A stretch of DNA of 64,000 nt from Parietichytrium sp. I65-24A (Eukaryota > Sar > Bigyra > Thraustochytrida > Thraustochytriidae), in NCBI GenBank assembly GCA_012862575.1, contig BLSF01000064.1:62001-126000 (forward strand), in the 5' to 3' direction. The number at the start of each line of letters is the position of its first letter. Position 1 is the stretch's first letter. Shown here piece by piece: positions 30,313-39,734 of this stretch. A model generated the notes under the pieces. The model saw nothing but the letters and a program-made list of their open reading frames with translations. It had not been told where the DNA came from and ran no database searches. The translations under genes were made by a program, and so were the position numbers.

Positions 30313-30629
30313 GCACACCAGCGACACCAGCTGCGACGTTGCGTTCATTCATAGTCTGACAAGTCTGAGAACATAAATAAATACCTTGTCTGTTTTTTGA
30401 GCCATCCCCTTTCACAAAGTTCCCATCCATCCTGTCCCTTCTCGGCATTTCGGCGGAATTCTAAAGCCTAGCGCAGCTTATTACTCGGATCAAGGAGATT
30501 GATTCATCGTTGATGTATCACCTAGGGAATACTCGCCCAAGTTCCCTAGTCTACTAGTAAATTTTGGCTTTGGGATATTTTGGGATACACGAAAGAAAGT
30601 CGCGAGTCAAAGTTTGAGATTGTGAGCGA

Positions 30630-31484
30630 ATGCGGGAACGAGAGATGGCGGCCAACCCGGAGAGTACACCCACGGCAGTGGAGAAGGACGTGCGTGCAAA
30701 CGAGGAAGAACACTATCGCGAGGCGGCAAAGGTGTACCATGGGGCGTGGTTTTACGAGGAGGGAGGTGATTACGAGTCCTGGCAGCTGGACCTGGTGGCG
30801 GAAGCGCTCGGGAAGGATGCGGCGAGTGGAAATATACTGGACCTGGGAGGCGGGACCGGGAGATTCTCGCTCCTGTTGCACAAGCGACTCGACTGCAGCG
30901 GTTTGGCGATTTGCGTCGATCCTTCTCCGGAGATGCTCCGAATCGCTGAAAGCCAGGATAGTTCGAGGGTCTCCGTCAGGTGTAGCGGCGCTGAGGCTTT
31001 TGTCAGCCAGGAGGCAGCAGTTGGCGAAATGCAAGCCAGTGGAATTCTGCTGAAGGAGGTGATCCATCACATTCCAGAAGCAAAGAGGAATGCGTTTTTC
31101 CAGGACTGCAAGCGTGTCCTTCGGCCCGGTGCGGCGTGCGTGATTTTGACAAGACCTCAGGCCGAGATAGACTATCCGATGTTCCCTGCTGCCAAGAAAG
31201 TGTGGAGCGATAACCAACCTTCTGCCGAAGAGATCTGCTCGGCTCTGGGGAGCGCTGGATTTAACCAAGTGAACTGGAAGATATGTGCGTTTCCAGTTCG
31301 GATGCCAATGGAGCAGTGGATTGAAATGATTTCCAAACGTGTGTGGTCCACCTTCTCAGAAGCGCACTTTTCAGAAGACGAGATACAGCAAGGAATCCAG
31401 TACGTGCGTGAAAACAATCCTACCGATTCCGACGGCCACGTTCAATTCGAAGAGCGCGTCGTCATCATCCGCGCGTCCCAATAG
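30630..31484 (+). CDS. Class I SAM-dependent methyltransferase
   Basis: 284 aa, one exon. The Rossmann-fold motif I is 'ILDLGGGTGRFSLLL' (about 70-84); motif II Asp is in 'AICVDPSPEMLRIA'. The post-motif region 'LLKEVIHHIPEAKRNAFF' and 'RVLRPGAACVILTRP' fits the methyltransferase-11/25 type that acts on small molecules. The substrate is not evident. The C-terminal part ('PMEQWIEMISKRVWSTFS') resembles the lid of ubiquinone/arsenite-type small-molecule methyltransferases only in general shape. Two start ATGs lie 15 bases apart (30630 and 30645); the first is used here. It follows the channel gene in the same direction, 317 bases on. Confidence 0.8.
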   Translation: MREREMAANPESTPTAVEKDVRANEEEHYREAAKVYHGAWFYEEGGDYESWQLDLVAEALGKDAASGNILDLGGGTGRFSLLLHKRLDCSGLAICVDPSPEMLRIAESQDSSRVSVRCSGAEAFVSQEAAVGEMQASGILLKEVIHHIPEAKRNAFFQDCKRVLRPGAACVILTRPQAEIDYPMFPAAKKVWSDNQPSAEEICSALGSAGFNQVNWKICAFPVRMPMEQWIEMISKRVWSTFSEAHFSEDEIQQGIQYVRENNPTDSDGHVQFEERVVIIRASQ

Positions 31485-32293
31485 TGCCACACACCACGAA
31501 AACTATCTTGTGGAGATCTTGTGAATCCTTTGACGAATAGCCATCGGATCGATCGCTCGCCATCAAATATAACAAACTTGCATCCACTTCACGTTTCCAT
31601 CACCGAACCGTGGCCATCTTTCGTCAGCCACCGTATGCAGTTCTCAGTCAGCCCGATGCCATCCTACGCTCGTCCCAAACAATCTCGACAAACCTACTTC
31701 GATGTTGAATCCCTCATTCTAGTCGCCTCAGAAACAAACTGACCTCATTCACTGTCAGCACAGAACTTTGCTGGAACTTGGAGTCAATTCCATTTCCCCA
31801 TTTCAATCCTTTTGAATACTGAATTCTGAACTTCCTTTCAACTAATTAGAGCCTAACTGCAAGTTAATGTTAGTGTAGCGTTAGTGTCGAGAGTAGTAAA
31901 CACAAAACTAAAAGCGTTCCCCAACAGCACCCTCTTCCCTCCCATGTCCCACTTAACGCACACTACAGCCCTATTAGAGCTAATTCTCCCCAACAAAATT
32001 GTCTTCGTGCCATTACTCCCCGCTAGCGGTTACTCATAACCTGCTCCGCGTACAGTCCCCGTCCCACGTAAAGTGTCCCCGGCGTCAAAAGAACCGCCTG
32101 CCTCAGTCCGCCCTTCCTTTCGCCCTCACTGGTCCCGCGCGCCCTCCGTTCACCCCTCCCTCCGGGGTCCTCGGGGACGAGGCTCTAATCCCTCCTAGCG
32201 AGCGAGTCCCCACCACACCGTACCAAAGGGTCCGCGGCGCGCACCCCTTCCTCCTTCCTCCTTCCTCTTCCTTTTCCTTCCTTGTTTCCGGGC
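31485..32293. other. Intergenic region, no supported gene
   Basis: AT-richer 3' flank of the methyltransferase, passing abruptly into a pyrimidine-rich (CCTTCCTTC) stretch at about 32245-32285, just before the TBC gene start. Confidence 0.6.
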
Positions 32294-33919
32294 ATGGACT
32301 CCCGCCGCGAGGTGTGGTACGTGGCCTCGGGCGGTGCGCGGCTGCGCGCGCAGAGCGGGACCAGCTACCATGCGTACCTAGAAGAATCGTCCCCGGCGTA
32401 CGCGGCGTACGCCGGGGGGTGCGCGTGCGGGCGCGGCGGGGACTGCGACTGCGGCGCGCAGGTGGCGCTGGACGTGTCCCGCGTCCGCGCGGACGCTCTC
32501 GCCTGGGTAGGCGCCGGCGCATGGGCTCTCGGCGCCACGGAGCGCGTACTGCGGGGACTGATCCGCCGCGGACGGGTGGCGTACGCGCAGGGTGTGCACC
32601 ACGCGTGCCTGCTGGCGGTGGCGGAGTTCGGCGAGGACGGGGAGGAGCGCGCGTTCTGGGTGATGTGCGCGCTGTGCGAGGAGGTGCTGGGAGGAGGAGG
32701 ATCGGACGGATCGGACGGATCGGCCGGAGGCGGTTGGAGCCACGGGGACACGGCGGCGGTACGCGAGGACGTGCGCACGGTGGCGCTGTCGGTGGGCAGG
32801 CGCAAGTTCGAGGCGGTGGGCAACGTGGTGGACCGCGACGGCGTGGTGGAGCTGCTGTGCCTCAAGTGGCTGCTGCAACTGTGGGCGGACGAGGCCGTGC
32901 TGGCGGACGCGGCGGTGGCGAGGAGGATCTGGGACTGCGTGTTCTATACTGCGGCGGGATGCAGCGCGCGGGACAGCCCCGTGGACGTGCTGCGCGCTGC
33001 CTGCGCGGACGGGTGGGCGCCCAGACGCACGGACTTTCACCTGAGGCTGGCAGTTGCGCTGATCAGAGACACGCCAATCATCGACGCCGATGATGCGGTC
33101 GGCGTGATCGGCGGAAGCGCTCTCGCAAACGCTGAGATTACGGGGGTTGCGGAGGGTGCGGAGGTTGCGGAGGAAGGGGATGCGGTGTCGCCGTCGCTCC
33201 GGCCCACGGCGATCAAGAGGGCGAGCCAGCGAAAGTACCCGCGCGAAAGGAGCAGCACGCACACGAACCTTTACGAGGCGCATCGGGAGGCAGGCTTCCG
33301 CCGCAAGCACTCGCCGTCCTCACCCGGCATCTCGCCAGCTACGCTGCTGCGTCGAAAGGCGAGCCTGATGGAAATGGGCGCGCACGCGACGGGTCACGTG
33401 TACGAGACCATCCTTAATCGCGTGCGCAACATGAGCATGCGCAAGCTGGAAGAGCTCATCATCGTCACGGAGCATCTCACCCTGCTTCCCAACAACTCCA
33501 AGACCTTGGACTTTATAGAGGCAGAGGAGCGCGAGAAGGACCAGCTCAGGGACGAAGAGTCGAGGAGCACGATTGTGTATATTCAAAAACTGTACGCATC
33601 ATATCAGAGCATCTCGCTCGGGTACGCCGAGTTCAAAAAACTCGCTCTGGAAGCCTGTCCGTCCTGGGGCTCTCGCGATGTCATGGAGGTGTTCTCCACG
33701 CTGGACGTCACACGTCAAGGCAATGTCGACGTGATGTATTTGCTGCAGCAACTTCCTGCGAGATTCTCAAACCGATCCATCTATGAGCTCGAAGCTTTGG
33801 CTACAGCCGTGTACACCTTCGCGGTTCAGCGAGATAAGACTGTACCGGGCACCGGAGCAGCCGCCTTTAAAAGAGAGGCCTTGAACGAGGAGGCGTGCTC
33901 GCCATGTAAATTGTCGTAG
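32294..33919 (+). CDS. TBC-domain Rab GTPase-activating protein
   Basis: 541 aa, no intron. The N-terminal half fits a compact TBC domain. The arginine-finger motif V-x-L-D-x-x-R is present (Asp60, Arg63 in 'VALDVSRVRAD'), as is the glutamine finger Y-x-Q (Tyr97-Gln99 in 'VAYAQGVHHACLLAV'). Then come 'ERAFWVMCALCEEVL' and 'LLCLKWLLQLWAD...RRIWDCVFY', typical of the second TBC half. With both fingers present it should stimulate GTP hydrolysis by a Rab at some membrane; the Rab is unknown. The rest is disordered, then helical, with a C-terminal EF-hand-like pair ('FKKLALEA...DVMEVFSTLDVTRQGNVDVMYL') lacking a perfect Ca loop. Low-complexity SDGSDGS and VAEGAEVAEE runs come from 9-bp repeats. 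The first 800 bases are far more GC-rich than all neighbours. Confidence 0.75.
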   Translation: MDSRREVWYVASGGARLRAQSGTSYHAYLEESSPAYAAYAGGCACGRGGDCDCGAQVALDVSRVRADALAWVGAGAWALGATERVLRGLIRRGRVAYAQGVHHACLLAVAEFGEDGEERAFWVMCALCEEVLGGGGSDGSDGSAGGGWSHGDTAAVREDVRTVALSVGRRKFEAVGNVVDRDGVVELLCLKWLLQLWADEAVLADAAVARRIWDCVFYTAAGCSARDSPVDVLRAACADGWAPRRTDFHLRLAVALIRDTPIIDADDAVGVIGGSALANAEITGVAEGAEVAEEGDAVSPSLRPTAIKRASQRKYPRERSSTHTNLYEAHREAGFRRKHSPSSPGISPATLLRRKASLMEMGAHATGHVYETILNRVRNMSMRKLEELIIVTEHLTLLPNNSKTLDFIEAEEREKDQLRDEESRSTIVYIQKLYASYQSISLGYAEFKKLALEACPSWGSRDVMEVFSTLDVTRQGNVDVMYLLQQLPARFSNRSIYELEALATAVYTFAVQRDKTVPGTGAAAFKREALNEEACSPCKLS

Positions 33920-34274
33920 ATACTCATACGTGCTTCATCAGTCAGTCGCCATGGCGAGGTGCAGCAACAACTTCCTGTAGAGGTAAATTATTTAACTTCA
34001 TTAATTAAAATTGATTTTAAAAAAGAAATTACCAAAACAAACAAAACAAACCGTAATGTAAGTAACGGAACCAGAGGAAAATTCTCCAGTTGCCTTTGCC
34101 ATGGTCCTTCGCCGCACGTCAACATCTTCCGTGACTGCACCTCCTGACAACGACAGATACATGCGTGATCACGTTACACATACACGCATATGACCAAAAC
34201 GCAAGTGAATACATTCCTCTATTGGAAACGGTAATTGCAGAAAAAGAAAAATCAAGTTACACATTTTATCCCGC
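33920..34274. other. Convergent intergenic region
   Basis: 3' flanks of the TBC gene and of S1P lyase. It contains the AT-rich stretch 33980-34060 with a TTAATTAAAATTGATTTTAAAAAAG run. No coding signal. Confidence 0.6.
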
Positions 34275-36151
34275 TTACACCTTGAGTACAACATCAGTGT
34301 ATGTGGCGAGCATCTTGTTGACCGGACCTGAAGGCATGGCAGCTGCCATGCCGTACACTGGTGCATTGCCGCTCTTGTCAACTTTGCTTGGGTCGGCCAT
34401 GCACTCGGCGGTGCACTCCTCCAGATCCTTGATGAAACGGTCAGCAGCGTTGACGACTGGCAGAGTGACGCAAATGTGAATGGAAGCTGGGCGCTGCAGG
34501 GAGTTGAGGGACCAGCCGCGCTTGTGCATCCTGTCACCGAGCGAGTAGATGTTGAAGTCGTCGGACGTAAATGCGACGATCATCACAATTGGATCTCCGC
34601 AGAGCTCAATGCCGTTGATGCGCTGCACAGCTGCCTTGATTTTGCGCTGTGTATCGATGATCTTCTTGGTGGCGTCCATGTAACCCTTTTCTCCCATGCA
34701 GAGCATGCTCGCCCAGCAAGCTGCAGAGAGGCCACCAGGGCGCGATCCAGCAATCGACGGGGTGACGTACAAACCACCTGGCCAGGAAGGGTAGGTGAAA
34801 TACTGTTCACGGCGCAGCTCCGGGGTTCTGTAGAGCACCACCGACGTGCCCTTCACACTGTAACCGTACTTGTGAGTGTCGCAGGAGATGCTGGTGGCGC
34901 CGGGAAGCTTGGCGAACTCAAAGTTAACATTCTTAAGCTCCTCGTACCCGAGCTTCTTTGCAAAGGGAAGCACAAAGCCACCGAGGCACATGTCAATGTG
35001 AAGGCCGCAGCCGTGGTTCTTTGCTATCTTAGACAGCTCGTCAAGTGGGTCGATGATTCCGCTTGGATAGTTTGGCGCGGAAGAGTAGATCATGATGGTG
35101 TTCTCCGTGAGAGCTGCTTTAACTACGCGAGGGTCCACTTTCAAGGTGATAGGATCTACGGGTACAGAGATGAGCTTGATGCCCATCAACTCGCAAGCTT
35201 TATCGATGCCAGCGTGTGCTGTCATTGGGGCGACTACCTCAGGCTCAGTGATATCGTAGTGCTTGCGGTAGAATTCCTTGTGAGCGCGGGTTGCAAGGCA
35301 GATCGACTCCGTGCCTCCACCTATATAACAGTTACAAGCAAATCAGCGGCACGTTTACAACCCCCAAAGCAAAATGAACATGCTGTGACTTACTGCTCAT
35401 GGTTCCGCAAACAGTGCTGAGACCACCGTTAAGCATGTTCGCAGTCATGGAGATGACCTCTGCTTCGAATTTCATGACACTCGGCCACCTGTGGAACGCA
35501 GAAACTCCCCTTGTAAGCAATCGTAACAACAGACTATGGCCGCTCTTCTATTTGCGCGCGCGAAACTTACACATCTGGATGAAGTGGATTTGTGATCGAA
35601 AACAATTTGAAAACCTCCGCTTGCATGTTCATATGCTTGTCCCCACCATGATACACGGCACCTGACACCCAGCCATCCTTCCACTTGCTTTCCTCCTTAG
35701 AGTACATAGCCTTCATGTCACTGAGAATTTCCGACTCAGAGACACCATTCTCAGGCAGCGTGAACAGCTGTTCTCGATTTGGATCTTTGATAGACTTCTC
35801 CAAATCAGCCTCCATTTTGCCAAACTCTTCGGCAATCTTGTCCTTTGCAACCGGAAGGTTCTCCAACATGGTCAAAGCGCGAGACCCCACCACATCCTTG
35901 ACGCGCTTGACGGATAGGTGGCGGAATTCCCTGTACGTGGTAATGCCTTTCTTCACCAACGCGACGAACAAGTAGATTCCAATCACATCCGCCAGCAGCC
36001 TTGCGCTGGTAGACTGTCCCGTGAACAAACTAGCCACAATCTCCAGGATCGACCCATTGCGAGGGTGAGTCTTCAGCCTGTACAGCGCCACGGCCAGCGC
36101 GATCACTGGCAGCCGTTCCCTGCGCGTCAACCTCCCAAACACCTGCCCCAT
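34275..36151 (-). CDS. SGPL1: Sphingosine-1-phosphate lyase
   Basis: PLP enzyme of the ER that splits sphingosine 1-phosphate into a fatty aldehyde and phosphoethanolamine, the only exit from the sphingolipid pathway. Exons 36151-35571, 35488-35394 and 35320-34275 give 573 aa. An N-terminal anchor ('LADVIGIYLFVALV') precedes the catalytic part. Diagnostic strings: 'WVSGAVYHGG', 'NPLHPDVWPSVMKFEAEVI' (across intron 1), 'MSSGGTESICLA' (across intron 2), 'APNYPSGIIDP', 'HIDMCLGGF' and the PLP lysine in 'SISCDTHKYGYSVKG' (about Lys376). All expected motifs are intact. The first ATG is at 36151; an in-frame TTG at 36160 is not needed. In function it pairs with the ceramide desaturase at 7793-10099. 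Confidence 0.95.
35321..35393 (-). other. Intron 2 of S1P lyase
   Basis: 73 nt, donor GTAAGTCACA, acceptor TTATATAG followed by G. It splits a Ser codon in the 'MSSGGTES' motif. Confidence 0.92.
35489..35570 (-). other. Intron 1 of S1P lyase
   Basis: 82 nt, donor GTAAGTTTCG, acceptor TTCCACAG. It splits the Val codon of 'HPDVWPSV'. Confidence 0.92.
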
Positions 36152-36160
36152 CGTGTCCAA

Positions 36161-37921
36161 TTTCCCTAGCTTCCTTCGCCAGTCTTTATCCCGCCTCCAA
36201 GCTCCACAGACCTTCCCGCTCGACCAGAGTTCTTGCTCCTGCTTTTGAGAATTGCCGTCCTCTTGGATTCCCTTGGTCTTTTTTGCTTTCGTTGCCGTCT
36301 CACCATCCTCCCGCCGACTCCTAATATAAAAACTATCAAGCTATAGGACCTACCTCGGCGACGTCTAAATTAGACCCAGTGACTTGGGAGAAAGAGAGGT
36401 AAGTTAATCTTTGTGTGAGATGATTCTCAGTACTCACACAGCAGTCGAAGTTATTTCGAGAAGTGACAGACTCAGAAAGACTCTCTCTCAAGAAAGAAAG
36501 GGTTGATCAACAACAGTACTCTGGTACTCACATGTCAGTAAGATGTGTAAGACGGGGCCACGTGGACTCTCTCTCACACCCAGTTAACAGTGGCCTATTA
36601 CCTACTACACCCAGCGCACAGCGCCCCTACTGTCGTGCTATCAACAGCCCTAGTACCCTCACCACAACACTCACTCTGCTGCAAGGAAAACTCTGGCTTA
36701 CCACGAAAGCGCAAGGCTTGGAATTGTACTCCTATGGAAACCGATAGATGTGGTTAGCCTCGAGTAGGGTCCGGCGGCAGTACTAGAAGCCAGAATCACC
36801 TGGGCCGTAAGCGGAGCGGTAGGAAATTGCTAAGGAAGACGCATGAGATGGTGAGCTCGAGAACGGGTCAACAAATGTCAACAGCAACGATGACGGAAAA
36901 GAAAGAAAGAAAGAAAGAGCATCATGATGGCAGCGGCAGGATGGATGAATGCGGATGTGAAAAGATGAAAGGATGGCTGTGGATAGTTAGAGATGGAATC
37001 CCTGGAGAATTGCACTCAACGACGCAAAGGCACTGGCGAGTTATGACGGTACTCAGTACCGCAGGTATAACTTGAAGAACAAAGTACATGCATGGCGCGA
37101 TGGGTGCGATGGGTGCGGCCAATTTCTCGCGCTGTCCCAGATCGGCGAATCCTGCAGGCGACATGAGTCTCAAGCGCCAATTGTTGCGATTTGTTGACGC
37201 ACGTGGTTGGATGCACTGGCACTGGCATGACACAAGGGTAACTAAAGGACGGAGTCAACTCGAGCGACTCGAAGATTTTAAGGAACGGTTTCGTGGAGTC
37301 CAGACTTCGGAAGGCTCGTAACTGTACAGAGAGGAGAAAGATTTACGAAAGTTTCCTTCCGGTTTTCACGAATGCGTTTACAAATCATTTCTTTCATTCT
37401 CCAACGACGCGAGCCTGCTCTGTCTGCGATCAGAGCACCTCAGGTATGATTTTTTCCAAAGTCTTGTCGCACCTCACGGAGTCTTGTACAGCCGAGAATC
37501 CCAGCAGCCCATGGGAAACTGCCACCCCCTGCTCCACCTCTTCTTACGCGACCTGAGGAGCCGAAAAGTTGTGCAATGCAAAGGTTGGGTTGAAGGAAAT
37601 CTTCGAGTAAAAGGTGCTACAGAGAACAGAAGGAACAAAAGTGTACAACGAGGTATTGTGATGTATTGTGAGAGCGACCAGAGTGACAGTGCGTCAGGAT
37701 TTTGAAGTTTACAAATGGATGTTCATGACTTTAAAACTGTAAATTCGATCGACGACATGGAAGTCGATCAGCACTCGTTGCCAGCGTGTTGTGCCCGAAG
37801 CCGGGACAGTATTCGCTGGTACTACATGGAAAACAAGAGTCAGATGATGCGATGACCTGAATTCTGAATTCTGGCAATATGTCGGTTCAACGTGGAGAAC
37901 CAAGAGACTAGACTGGTTGTT
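36161..37921. other. Long intergenic region, no supported gene
   Basis: Upstream of S1P lyase and downstream of the FAM228-like gene. It holds a (GAAA)n run at about 36897-36918, a GCGATGGGT direct repeat at about 37096-37115 and several GTACTC/GAGTAC strings. ORFs of up to 103 codons show no recognisable features. Confidence 0.55.
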
Positions 37922-38830
37922 CTACTTGTGCTTCTCCGGGAAAGTTCGCTTGCCTTTCGGAAACTCCTTGTCAATCACATCTTTGCCCTTGGGGTAATTG
38001 AAATGGTCAATCTTGAAATTGGTCGGCGCACTTGGCTTGGCGACATTGTCCTCGCTCATCATCTTTGCAAAGAATCCGTGCGGCGTGCTCTCAATCTTGC
38101 CGGTGGCCCACATCTCTACGCTTAGTGTTTCCCTTGGGGCTTGCGCGCATGAGAGGTCGCGCTGCCCCGATCCAGGAATCATTCTGCGCTCGGCCTCGGT
38201 CTTGCTGATAATACGCTTCGTTGGGTCATCCAGCTTTCCGACGCTGGCACGAACCCCATTCCTGTTGAGTACGAAAGGGTCATATGAGCTGGCAATTACA
38301 ATGTCCAGGAACAAGCTGTCCTTCTCGTTTGTTTCTCGAAGGAATTTCTCGTACTCCTTGGCTCGAATCTTGCGGAGCTTTTCTGAGCTCTTCTCCGCGT
38401 TGTGCTGCACCGTGGACCTTATCTTCTCGAATACGTTGTCGTTCCACTCTTGGTACCGCGAGAGCCTCTTTCGATACTCCATTTCGTCGTGGAGCTCAAG
38501 CATTTCGTCCACCTGTCGCACAAACGCCTCTCCCTCCGAAATCGAGTTGCACATGTTTTCAAATCGCTTCTCCTTCTCTTGCCGGATATACTCAAGCCTC
38601 TCCCGCACGTGCCTCTCGGACTCTTCCTGCTGCTTATTCAACCGCTGCCAATACGCTTTGTTTCTCTGAATTTTCATCTGTTCGCTCTTGTCCAGCTCCT
38701 TGCCCCTCTTTCCACGGCTCGCTCTGCTTTTCGCGTGCTCGGACAGTGACCGCTCGATATCGCCCTCCTCCTTCGAAGCGTTCAGCACATCTTCAAGCAG
38801 CGCGTGTGAATACACCTTGCACCTGCTCAT
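37922..38830 (-). CDS. FAM228-like coiled-coil protein
   Basis: 302 aa, one exon. The N-terminal two thirds is charged and helical (long Glu/Lys/Arg-rich coiled coil, about 30-190). The middle and end carry 'AKEYEKFLRETNEKDSLFLDI...SSYDPF', followed by 'DDPTKRIISKTEAERRMI' and a tail of short Pro/Lys motifs. The 'EY..FL...N.K...FLD....YDPF' pattern is what I associate with animal FAM228A/B, a poorly characterised family. I rate this likely but not certain; other ciliary coiled-coil proteins can look similar. The tail motif 'PHGFFAKMM' resembles the short repeats of microtubule inner proteins, but that is inference. The ATG at 38830 is the first in frame. Confidence 0.6.
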   Translation of the reverse strand: MSRCKVYSHALLEDVLNASKEEGDIERSLSEHAKSRASRGKRGKELDKSEQMKIQRNKAYWQRLNKQQEESERHVRERLEYIRQEKEKRFENMCNSISEGEAFVRQVDEMLELHDEMEYRKRLSRYQEWNDNVFEKIRSTVQHNAEKSSEKLRKIRAKEYEKFLRETNEKDSLFLDIVIASSYDPFVLNRNGVRASVGKLDDPTKRIISKTEAERRMIPGSGQRDLSCAQAPRETLSVEMWATGKIESTPHGFFAKMMSEDNVAKPSAPTNFKIDHFNYPKGKDVIDKEFPKGKRTFPEKHK

Positions 38831-39734
38831 CTTGAACCCTTTTTCCTCTTACTCCCTTCCCCGTTTGCCCTCTTTCGCTCTCCTGCTCCTATGCTCGCTT
38901 GCACAAGTCTGCTTGCTCTTCGGGAAACGGCCAGAGTGCCTCCGTCCGCCGTGCAGAGCCTCTCGAGGTCTCCTTCCCGCTCTGTCCTTGTGGCCCTTCT
39001 ATCAAGATGTAATTCGCTCTCTTTGTCTCTGTCTCTGTCTTTCTATCCACGCGTCTCCCATTCGCGTTCATGTATATGTTAGTTCGCATTCCCATTCACT
39101 TTCTTGTTCAAAAGTTTTTCCAAATTCCACTTTGCCTCGCGTTGTGCAGCGGAAACTGCCTAGACTTTGGCCTAGCCACCAGGTAACGAGCGTAACGAAT
39201 GTAATGCATAGTCCTGTCGGTGCTATTGGTTTGCTAAGCGTTAGTATAGGAGTGGTGTGCAGAATTTTTTTTTCTTTCAAAGTTTGGAGTTGGGTGAACG
39301 GATCATTTTGCGGGGATTGAGTTAGAGAAAATAGAGCCCGCTTTGCGTGGCCTTGGCGTGTTTTGGATTGTAGACTGTGATCGGTGGTGGAGTATGAATG
39401 TACCCCGATCTCGAGTGAGTGGACAGTGATTTAATTGATTGAATGATTGATTGATTGAATGAATGAATGATCCGAATGGGGCTCACTGTCAACTGTGTCT
39501 GACTGTGAAAGTGATCGTGATTCTGACTCTGATTGTGCAAGTTGGAGCGTACTCCTGTAGGTAGGTAGCTCCCAAGTTGGTCTTTGTGCTTCTTTGGAAT
39601 GCTCCTGCGAAAGGGCAAAGACTGAGAGCAGCGTCACGAAGGTCGAGGCGGAAGAGCGCAGCGTTTTGCACCTGTGTGAGCCTGCATTGGGAGGACTCGA
39701 GGCGCCGCGAGCATTCGTTCGACAAAGCGCAACG
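38831..39734. other. Divergent promoter region
   Basis: Between the FAM228-like (-) and TPR (+) genes. CT-rich sequence (GTCTCT repeats) at about 39010-39045 gives purine-rich sequence on the - strand. A TGATTGAT/TGAATGAA run sits at about 39435-39470, and a GTGTCTGACTGTGAAAGTG stretch follows. No gene beyond the first ATG of the TPR protein is supported. Confidence 0.55.

Noticed and set aside
31999-33093. 364-codon + strand ORF overlapping the TBC gene start.
   Set aside because: It is an Arg/Gly-rich shadow of the GC-rich TBC coding sequence in another frame; the TBC frame carries both catalytic fingers.
34476-35420. 314-codon + strand ORF inside the S1P lyase locus.
   Set aside because: It is a shadow of the lyase coding strand, which has the PLP lysine and intact splice sites.
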